Below are positions 1 through 5,769 of a stretch of 14,675 nucleotides of DNA, in pieces. Every line of letters starts with the position of its first letter. Within the stretch, counting starts at the first letter, position 1. Origin of the DNA: JBEIVB01 sp040374085 (GTDB lineage Bacteria > Bacteroidota > Bacteroidia > UBA4408); contig JBEIVB010000065.1 in NCBI GenBank assembly GCA_040374085.1, positions 1-14,675 on the forward strand, written 5' to 3'. The notes beneath the pieces are model-generated. The model was not told where the DNA came from. It saw only the letters and a list, made by a program, of their open reading frames with translations, and did no database searches. A program made the position numbers and the translations under genes.

Positions 1-186
1 ATAGGCAATTACCCCGAGAAGATCAAAGAGAAACTGCTAAACGAACGACCTGAATTGCCTAACCCTGCCGTTTTTTGGTTTGAATGTTCCGAAAGTTATC
101 CTTTCGATTCCACGATTTTCCCCGTTTCGAAAAGACGCTTTATGATGGAATTGAACCGCTTCGGTTCCCTGAAAGAAGGGCTTTAG
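1..186 (+). CDS. C-terminal end of an unrecognised protein (5' partial)
   Basis: Frame 1 is open from the first base to a TAG stop at 184-186 and gives the last 61 residues of a protein that starts before the window. The residues look like a real soluble protein: a charged helix-like stretch (PEKIKEKLLNERPELP), then an aromatic-rich segment (AVFWFECSESYPFDSTIF) and a basic tail ending in NRFGSLKEGL. I do not recognise the family, and no catalytic motif or membrane segment is visible. The gene converges on glyA, and the two stop codons overlap by two bases (183-185 on the minus strand, 184-186 on the plus strand). That tight convergent junction supports this frame rather than the overlapping ATG-initiated frame at 84-506. 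Identity needs the upstream sequence. Confidence 0.6.
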   Translation: MGNYPEKIKEKLLNERPELPNPAVFWFECSESYPFDSTIFPVSKRRFMMELNRFGSLKEGL

Positions 187-1460
187 GCAAACAGAGGCAA
201 GGACTGCATCATGGCATTTACGCGTGCCTTAACCTCAGTCAATTGGGTGTCGTTGTTGCGGTGTTGAATGGCTTGATCTATGCACTCCACAACCTGAACA
301 ATTTCCGCCTCTTTGAGTCCGCGCGTGGTAATGGCAGCGGTGCCAAGCCGAACTCCGGAGGTAACGAAAGGGGACTTATCGTCGAAGGGAACCATGTTTT
401 TGTTAACCGTAATTTCTGCCTTACCCAAGGCCGCCTCTGCCTCCTTACCCGTGCATCCTTTGCTGCGCAAGTCGATAAGCATAGAATGGTTGTCTGTGCC
501 ACCTGAAATAACCGAATAGCCAAGGGAAACCAAACCATCGGCCATGCATCGGGCATTTTTCACAACCTGTTCGGTGTATTTTTTATAATCTTCTGTTAAT
601 GCTTCACCGAAAGCTACTGCTTTTGCAGCAATAACGTGTTCCAATGGACCACCTTGGGTACCCGGAAAAACAGCGGCATCAAAGAGGGCACTCATAGGCC
701 TTATCTCTCCTTTGGGAGTAGTCACACCAAAAGAATTTGGAAAATCATTTCCCATCAAAATCACCCCACCTCTTGGGCCCCGAAGGGTCTTGTGGGTGGT
801 GCTGGTAACCACATGGCAATGCGGCAAAGGATCGTTCAAAATCCCAGTAGCAATTAAGCCTGCAGGATGCGATACGTCGGCCAACAAAAAGGCCCCCACC
901 TCATCGGCAATGGAACGCAGCGTTTGGTAGTCCCAATCTCGTGAGTAAGCAGAGGCACCGCAAATCAGCAACTTGGGTTTCTCGGCAAGCACCGTTTTGC
1001 GAACGTTTGTGTAGTCGATCCTTCCGGTTTCGCGCTCAACGCCATAAAACGTTGCACGGTACAACTTACCGGAAAAGTTAACGGGCGAACCGTGAGTCAA
1101 GTGGCCACCGTGAGACAAATCAAATCCGGTAATGGTATCGCCGGGTTTCAACAGCGCGAGCATTACAGCAGCATTGGCCTGAGCGCCGGAATGGGGCTGA
1201 ACGTTTGCCCAAGCAGCACCAAACAGTTTCCGAACGCGATCGATTGCAAGCTGCTCCACTTCATCCACCACTTCACAACCACCGTAATAACGTTTGCCCG
1301 GTAGCCCCTCGGCATACTTGTTCGTCAACACAGAGCCCATGGCAGCCATCACCTGAGGGCTTACGTAGTTTTCAGATGCAATCAACTCTAAACCAACGGT
1401 TTGGCGATGCAGCTCTTTCTCGATGAGTGCAAAGATGGCCTGATCAGGATGTGTGTTCAT
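183..1460 (-). CDS. glyA: Serine hydroxymethyltransferase
   Basis: This PLP-dependent cytosolic enzyme interconverts serine plus tetrahydrofolate and glycine plus 5,10-methylene-tetrahydrofolate, the main source of one-carbon units. The 425-residue product has the usual length and the family landmarks: ELIASENYVSP near residues 25-35, the glycine-rich NKYAEGLPGKRYYGG at about 47-61, the PLP-contacting LLADVSHPAGLIATG at about 192-206, and the Schiff-base lysine K224 in VVTSTTHKTLRGPRGG. The ATG at 1460-1458 gives the normal N-terminus, in which IFALIEKELHRQ leads into the first motif. The start overlaps the end of the upstream exosortase-associated gene by 17 bp, so glyA is probably the last cistron of the long minus-strand operon. 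Its stop overlaps the stop of the convergent gene. No separate terminator is evident. Nothing in the protein is unusual; identification is secure. Confidence 0.97.
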   Translation of the reverse strand: MNTHPDQAIFALIEKELHRQTVGLELIASENYVSPQVMAAMGSVLTNKYAEGLPGKRYYGGCEVVDEVEQLAIDRVRKLFGAAWANVQPHSGAQANAAVMLALLKPGDTITGFDLSHGGHLTHGSPVNFSGKLYRATFYGVERETGRIDYTNVRKTVLAEKPKLLICGASAYSRDWDYQTLRSIADEVGAFLLADVSHPAGLIATGILNDPLPHCHVVTSTTHKTLRGPRGGVILMGNDFPNSFGVTTPKGEIRPMSALFDAAVFPGTQGGPLEHVIAAKAVAFGEALTEDYKKYTEQVVKNARCMADGLVSLGYSVISGGTDNHSMLIDLRSKGCTGKEAEAALGKAEITVNKNMVPFDDKSPFVTSGVRLGTAAITTRGLKEAEIVQVVECIDQAIQHRNNDTQLTEVKARVNAMMQSLPLFA

Positions 1461-1950
1461 GGTTGTGTTCGGATGCGTGAAACAGATAAAAAGTGGGCAA
1501 CAAGATCATAAGAATCAAAGGAGATTGCAACAAACCCATAATCTCACGCGCTAAGGTATAACCTTCTGCATTGCGGTTCATCAAGTAGCCAACCAGGTAA
1601 AACAAGGCAGCCACTCCAAACAATATCAAATGCACCACAACGGTAACCCGGTTGTATCGACGACTGCGATAAAGAAGATGAATGGTAGCTGCGGTTATAG
1701 AATAATACAGCCCATAAAACAATACTGTAAGAGCCCATTTACCGTAATACAATTGATGGTACGTTAGGGCGCCAAGCCATTTCAATGCACTGGGCAACTC
1801 ATAGGTATACTCCGGATCCCTGTAATACACTTTAGTTGATTGGTAACCGATATTGACGAAAAGAAACTCGCGTAAAAACCCTACTAGGACTAATATGATT
1901 ACAGCCCCTAAAGAAAAGAGAAACGAGCGATTAACTGCGGTTCTGGCCAT
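1444..1950 (-). CDS. Exosortase-associated membrane protein (XrtX/XrtF partner-like)
   Basis: This 168-residue protein has four predicted membrane helices (about residues 10-28, 72-93, 102-124 and 140-158). A conserved-looking extracytoplasmic stretch follows helix 1 (LREFLFVNIGYQ), and the tail is His-rich (HASEHNHEHTS). Small proteins of this size and topology are found beside exosortases of the XrtX and XrtF types in Bacteroidota, where they are annotated as exosortase-system-associated membrane proteins. Its start overlaps the exosortase gene by 20 bp and its end overlaps glyA by 17 bp, which argues for coupled translation with the exosortase. The role is unknown; scaffold, substrate-presenting subunit or regulator are all guesses. 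The assignment rests on position, size and topology plus a family resemblance from memory, so the exact subfamily is uncertain. Confidence 0.72.
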   Translation of the reverse strand: MARTAVNRSFLFSLGAVIILVLVGFLREFLFVNIGYQSTKVYYRDPEYTYELPSALKWLGALTYHQLYYGKWALTVLFYGLYYSITAATIHLLYRSRRYNRVTVVVHLILFGVAALFYLVGYLMNRNAEGYTLAREIMGLLQSPLILMILLPTFYLFHASEHNHEHTS

Positions 1951-2491
1951 ACGAAATTCCGGAAAGCTTCATGGCCCACACCATCCATAACACAAACACG
2001 TACCCATATACGATCAGGGTGAAGGTATAGGTGTGATTGAATTCCATGTACTGTGGGGCATAATACGAAAGCAATGCCAAACCTATTACGCGTGTAATGT
2101 TCAATAAATGAATGGTAATGAGGCCCAATGGAATGAACCAGATTTTCTTCTTAACGGAGCCGGGATAAGCAACCATAAATCCAACGAAAAGCGCAAAGAG
2201 CTCCAAACCGTTGCAGGGATATCCAATTAAAACCCCGTGGGAGCCATCAATTCCAACCACCCCCATGGTGTCAACGCCACTGGGCAAAACCATAAGTGAG
2301 AACCCCAATTGCCTCAGAAACCATGCGGTTGAGGAGGTGAGATTATCAATCAGCCAATAATCTATTCGGCTGTTGGGATGAAGAAAAAGGTCGTAGCAAA
2401 TGAACCAAATAACATAAAGACCCAGCGCTCGGGCGATAAACCGCAGGGCCAGGTTGGCTTGTATGGATGAGTATACGGCTTTTATGCGCAT
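1931..2491 (-). CDS. Exosortase/archaeosortase-family transpeptidase (XrtX/XrtF-like)
   Basis: This 186-residue polytopic membrane protein carries the expected exosortase catalytic triad: Cys93 in GYPCNGLELFALF, Arg134 in HLLNITRVIGLAL and His153 in EFNHTYTFTLIVYG. Each lies at or near the end of a membrane segment. Exosortases cleave C-terminal sorting signals (a short motif, a helix and basic residues) after Sec export and are thought to transfer the protein to a surface carrier. At this length it matches the minimal Bacteroidota forms rather than the longer EpsH type of Proteobacteria. The ATG at 2491-2489 leaves a short cytoplasmic N-terminus before the first helix (about 20-36). It overlaps its membrane partner by 20 bp and follows secG after a 46-bp gap. 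The family is clear. Whether it is XrtX, XrtF or another subgroup cannot be decided here, and no substrate with a visible sorting tail lies in the window. Confidence 0.88.
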   Translation of the reverse strand: MRIKAVYSSIQANLALRFIARALGLYVIWFICYDLFLHPNSRIDYWLIDNLTSSTAWFLRQLGFSLMVLPSGVDTMGVVGIDGSHGVLIGYPCNGLELFALFVGFMVAYPGSVKKKIWFIPLGLITIHLLNITRVIGLALLSYYAPQYMEFNHTYTFTLIVYGYVFVLWMVWAMKLSGISYGQNRS

Positions 2492-2512
2492 AGAATCAGA
2501 AACCCATACTCA

Positions 2513-2526
2513 AACCGAATTCGGTT
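2513..2526. repeat. Perfect 14-bp palindrome between secG and the exosortase gene
   Basis: AACCGAATTCGGTT is its own reverse complement. It sits in the only sizeable gap (46 bp) of the minus-strand gene string. The flanks nearly extend the symmetry (TCA before, GA after, with one bulged A). As RNA it could fold as a 5-bp stem with an AATT loop. No T-run follows it in the direction of transcription, so it does not look like an intrinsic terminator. An operator, an mRNA-processing site or chance are the alternatives. Confidence 0.4.
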
Positions 2527-2537
2527 GAAGCAAACCT

Positions 2538-2876
2538 TTATTTACCTGGAGCTGGAGCTGGTGAAGCCGGCTGAGCTGGCATTTTAGAGGCCGGTGCTGG
2601 AGCTTTAGCGTTCTGGATTTTCTCCCGCAACTCGGTGTCTTTTGGCTTTACGCCACCTTGATGGATAAATGAAGTAATGATGCTCAATACTACCAAGGCT
2701 GACACTAGGCCCCATGTAATTTTCTCAATAACCTCGGTGGTACGCTGCACACCCATCACTTGGTTGCTCGCTGCAAAGTTGGAGGCGATTCCGCCACCCT
2801 TGGAATTTTGAACCAACACCACCAGAATCAACATCAGGCAGACAATCAGTATTAATACGGTTAGAAGGGTACTCAT
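2538..2876 (-). CDS. secG: Preprotein translocase subunit SecG
   Basis: This is the small accessory subunit of the SecYEG channel in the inner membrane, which assists SecA-driven export. The product is 112 residues with two membrane helices (about 3-22 and 54-71), the family hallmark LVQNSKGGGIASNF directly after helix 1, and a Gly/Gln-containing loop before helix 2. The C-terminal tail (about 75-112) is rich in Ala, Pro and Lys, a low-complexity extension common in Bacteroidota SecG. The start overlaps the stop of the upstream TPR-like gene as ATGA, so translation is probably coupled. The order LptE, TPR-like protein, SecG matches a recurring Bacteroidota arrangement. Identification is firm. 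Confidence 0.95.
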   Translation of the reverse strand: MSTLLTVLILIVCLMLILVVLVQNSKGGGIASNFAASNQVMGVQRTTEVIEKITWGLVSALVVLSIITSFIHQGGVKPKDTELREKIQNAKAPAPASKMPAQPASPAPAPGK

Positions 2877-4015
2877 TTCGAACGGTTTTGTTGCTGTTTT
2901 TCTCGTGCCTTTTTGGCAAGGGACGCAAAGTAACGGCTTTTTCCGGGAAACTTCAACGCCAAGGCCTCATAGATTTTTACGGCTTGCCCGAAATTGCCCT
3001 GTAGCTCGTAAATCCCTGCCAAAGTCTCACTGGCCAAATTCGGATCGTTCACCAAACTCTGTTTCGCCGCCTGCTGGGGAGTAAAAAACTCGGCCTTGGG
3101 CTTGCTGATTCGCGGCTCTTGAACAATAAACCGGTCGATGATGGCGGCTTGCACTTTTTTCTTTGGATCATCTTTTGCAACCGGCAACCCTGTTGGTTTT
3201 GGCGCTTTCAGCCATTCCAAAAAGGTCTTGGAGCCATGAGCCCCATCCTCATGAACAGATTGATCAGAGCCTATATTCGAAACGCCAAGCGATACACCGG
3301 TTTCGATCCCTTTGGATAGCCATTCCTTGTCCAACTCATCTACAGGATCGGTAGAGCTTACCTGAGCAGCGGTTTTCAACCAATCCGATTCTTGCCCTTT
3401 TCTAACTGCAAGAGCGGCCTCCTCTTCAAATGAAGGTAGGGCCGAAGATGGGCTGTTATCTATACCCAAAGGAGAAGGAATGTTCGATCCGGCTTTGAGA
3501 TGCTGCTCCGATTCAGGGTCAGAAGGTTCAATCGACGAGACCATGACTTTTCCTAAAGTTGCTTCAATGGGGGTCTCTTTTGCTGACGATGGCGCAAAAT
3601 CCGCTCCCGATACTTCGTCCAATATGGCGGTAGACAGCTCGTGCTTATCATCTGCCGATTTCGGCTCTTGTTCTGCTTCAACCGAAACGGCATTCAAAGG
3701 TTTATGAACATCCGTTGCGGTTGTGTTCAACAAAACCATCGGCGACTCTGGTTGATCTAGACTAATATCTGCTGAAAATACAACCTCTTCGCTGAGATGC
3801 TCATACAACAATGCTCTGTTGGGCAGAAATGCAGCAGCCCTTCGCAATGCTTGGCCTGCTCTCACATCGTGATGTTGATGATAGGCAACAGCCAACAGAA
3901 GATGGGCCGCATGAAAGTATGGATACTGCTCCACCACCTCCTGAGCAAGAGCAGAAGATGTATGTGGAAGCTGACTGAGCTCTTTTAAATAGCCTATAAA
4001 TTGATGCCGATTCAT
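2873..4015 (-). CDS. TPR-like conserved hypothetical protein
   Basis: With the start at ATG 4015-4013 the product has 380 residues beginning MNRHQFIGYL. This start is chosen because it overlaps the lptE stop as TAATG. An earlier in-frame ATG at 4033 would reach into lptE. Residues 1-80 are helical and TPR-like (YPYFHAAHLLLAVAYH, then a QALRRAAAFLPNRALLYEHL stretch). Residues about 80-320 are acidic, Ser/Pro-rich and probably disordered. The conserved C-terminal part has IIDRFI followed by FFTPQQAAKQSL, then a TPR-type unit ending ELQGNFGQAVKIYEALALKF at about 337-356. No signal peptide is visible, so it is probably cytoplasmic. Similar proteins occur between LptE and SecG in many Bacteroidota. 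Function is unknown; protein-protein interaction is the only safe inference. The stop overlaps secG by 4 bp. Confidence 0.82.
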   Translation of the reverse strand: MNRHQFIGYLKELSQLPHTSSALAQEVVEQYPYFHAAHLLLAVAYHQHHDVRAGQALRRAAAFLPNRALLYEHLSEEVVFSADISLDQPESPMVLLNTTATDVHKPLNAVSVEAEQEPKSADDKHELSTAILDEVSGADFAPSSAKETPIEATLGKVMVSSIEPSDPESEQHLKAGSNIPSPLGIDNSPSSALPSFEEEAALAVRKGQESDWLKTAAQVSSTDPVDELDKEWLSKGIETGVSLGVSNIGSDQSVHEDGAHGSKTFLEWLKAPKPTGLPVAKDDPKKKVQAAIIDRFIVQEPRISKPKAEFFTPQQAAKQSLVNDPNLASETLAGIYELQGNFGQAVKIYEALALKFPGKSRYFASLAKKAREKQQQNRSK

Positions 4016-4536
4016 TACCAATTCGAAAAACAACGGTTGAAAATATCGGTGTTGATCTTTTGTTGAATGTCTTTCAACAAATCTGCCTCAACGGAGGTAA
4101 GGCTGCGGTCGCTCGGAAAATCACCAAACATCGAAAAGGATTGCTCAAAATTCTGCTTTTCTTGAAGGGTATTGGTGTACTTTACGTTCACCGAAACTGT
4201 TAACCGACTGGCCGCAGCAACGTTTTCTCCACCGGTTGGAGCTGCTTGCACAGCAACAGGTGCTACCGTGTACCCAACAATACGACACTCCAACAATGCG
4301 TCACCACCTTTGGGTAATAATTTTAAATTGGTTTGAGCTGCAAAAAAATTGCGGGTCGATTCGGTAAAGGTTGGCCCTAAACTGGGCGGAGCTAGCGGAG
4401 CCACGTTCTGATACGGCACTATGGTAATGGATCGCAAGTCGGAAGGAACAGATGCCCCAGAAAGAGAATAAGTAACCTTACAACTGCACAGAAAAAGCAT
4501 TGCACTGAACAAAATCAAAATATAACGAAAGACCAT
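4015..4536 (-). CDS. lptE: LptE-family outer-membrane LPS-assembly lipoprotein
   Basis: This 173-residue protein has a lipoprotein signal: a hydrophobic stretch (FRYILILFSAMLF) then LCSC, with Cys19 the likely lipidated residue. The mature part has the LptE layout: an early YSLSGASVP, a beta-strand SITIVPYQN, a NFFAAQTNLKLL segment, a middle strand set (VSVNVKYTNTLQEKQNFEQSFS) and a C-terminal helix (DLLKDIQQKINTDIFNRCFSNW). LptE plugs the LptD barrel and helps insert lipopolysaccharide into the outer leaflet. Bacteroidota members are divergent from the E. coli protein. It begins one base after the stop of the sigma-54 activator and overlaps the next gene by one base. Family assignment rests on these features plus the conserved neighbourhood; partner LptD is not in the window. 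Confidence 0.85.
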   Translation of the reverse strand: MVFRYILILFSAMLFLCSCKVTYSLSGASVPSDLRSITIVPYQNVAPLAPPSLGPTFTESTRNFFAAQTNLKLLPKGGDALLECRIVGYTVAPVAVQAAPTGGENVAAASRLTVSVNVKYTNTLQEKQNFEQSFSMFGDFPSDRSLTSVEADLLKDIQQKINTDIFNRCFSNW

Positions 4537-4537
4537 T

Positions 4538-5764
4538 TTAACCTTTTATGTTATACTCATGAATCTTCCTGTACAAGGTTCGCTCTGAAATGCCCAATTC
4601 CTTCGCTGCATACTTGCGTTTGCCGCGGTTCTTTTCAAGAGCCTTAATAATCAAGGCTTTTTCGCGCTCGTCAAGTGACAACGACTCCTCAACTTCAATC
4701 GTCGGCTGGACGGGAACAAAACCATGGGCAGATGCAAAACCGCCGGCGGGGATACTCCCTGCAGCGTCAACGGGTGTGCCCTGCACATCTCTTAGGATTC
4801 GGGCCAACACCTGAACCTGCTCCGGATTATTGGCATGCCCATCCTGCATCCATTCTAAAACCAACTTTTTAACATCGTTCAAGTCACGCCTCAAATCGAA
4901 CAACACCTTATACAATATCTCACGTTCAGACATATCCGATGCAGAAGATTCAGATTTCACTAAAGCCGGGAGACTGGTTGCCTGAGCATGCGGAAGATAT
5001 GGAGCGAGCATGGATGCGGTTACATCTCGATTCTTCTCAATAACCGAAATCTGTTCCGAAACATTCTTCAATTGCCTGATGTTACCTGGCCAGGCATATT
5101 GCTCCAACATGTGTTGAGCATCTGGTGTGAGGCGAATAGCAGGCATACGGTAGCGAACCGCAAAATCCGAAGCAAACTTGCGAAACAACAATCCTATATC
5201 GGCATTCCGCGACCTTAGCGGTGGAATTAGAATCGGAATGGTATTCAATCGATAGTATAAATCCTCACGAAATCGTCCCTTCGAAATTGCGTCGGGTATG
5301 TTCACATTGGTTGCCGCAATAACTCTTACATCGGTCTTTTGAACTTTGGAGGAACCAACCTTCAGGAACTCTCCCGATTCCAAAACCCTCAGCAAGCGTG
5401 CCTGCGTAGAGAGCGGAAGTTCGGCCACCTCATCCAAAAAAATAGTGCCGCCATTGGCTACTTCAAAATACCCTTTTCGGGCTTCATGCGCACCTGTAAA
5501 GGAACCTTTCTCATGCCCAAACAATTCAGAATCAATGGTACCTTCGGGTATGGCACCGCAGTTCACGGCAATGTATGAGCCGTGCTTGCGAATGCTGAGC
5601 TGATGAACAATTTGCGGAAAAACCTCCTTGCCGGTTCCACTCTCCCCTGTTACCAAAACCGATAAGTCGGTTGGCGCAACCTGAGTTGCTACATAGATCG
5701 CTCGATCTAAATCAGCATTACTTCCAATAATACCAAATCTTTGTTTTATTTCCTGTACCGTCAT
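4538..5764 (-). CDS. Sigma-54-dependent transcriptional activator (AAA+ domain and Fis-type HTH, no receiver)
   Basis: This bacterial enhancer-binding protein uses ATP hydrolysis to open sigma-54 RNA polymerase promoters. The 408-residue product starts almost directly with the AAA+ domain: Walker A GESGTGKE (40-47), the sigma-54-contacting L1 loop as GSFTGA (87-92; textbook form GAFTGA), Walker B GGTIFLDE (105-112), the FREDLYYRLN segment (165-174) and WPGNIRQL (225-232). A Ser/Pro-containing linker follows, and the end is a Fis-type helix-turn-helix (about 370-406; KYAAKELGISERTLYRKI). There is no N-terminal receiver, GAF or PAS domain, so it is not an obvious phosphorelay response regulator; activity may be set by expression or a protein partner. 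It starts 5 bp after the M16 gene and ends 1 bp before lptE. Targets are unknown, and no clear -24/-12 promoter was found in the window. Confidence 0.93.
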   Translation of the reverse strand: MTVQEIKQRFGIIGSNADLDRAIYVATQVAPTDLSVLVTGESGTGKEVFPQIVHQLSIRKHGSYIAVNCGAIPEGTIDSELFGHEKGSFTGAHEARKGYFEVANGGTIFLDEVAELPLSTQARLLRVLESGEFLKVGSSKVQKTDVRVIAATNVNIPDAISKGRFREDLYYRLNTIPILIPPLRSRNADIGLLFRKFASDFAVRYRMPAIRLTPDAQHMLEQYAWPGNIRQLKNVSEQISVIEKNRDVTASMLAPYLPHAQATSLPALVKSESSASDMSEREILYKVLFDLRRDLNDVKKLVLEWMQDGHANNPEQVQVLARILRDVQGTPVDAAGSIPAGGFASAHGFVPVQPTIEVEESLSLDEREKALIIKALEKNRGKRKYAAKELGISERTLYRKIHEYNIKG

Positions 5765-5769
5765 GTTGG

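Noticed and set aside
84..506. Plus-strand 140-codon frame overlapping the end of glyA
   Set aside because: It runs antisense through conserved glyA sequence and its translation is not protein-like. The frame-1 reading ending at 186 is a better fit for the left gene.
2513..2526. Palindrome after secG as a rho-independent terminator
   Set aside because: The stem is short with weak loop geometry, and no T-run follows in the direction of transcription. The genes on both sides are otherwise packed like one operon.
4015..4033. Earlier ATG (4033) for the TPR-like protein
   Set aside because: It would place six extra residues inside the lptE coding end. The ATG at 4015 overlaps the lptE stop as TAATG, a common coupling arrangement.
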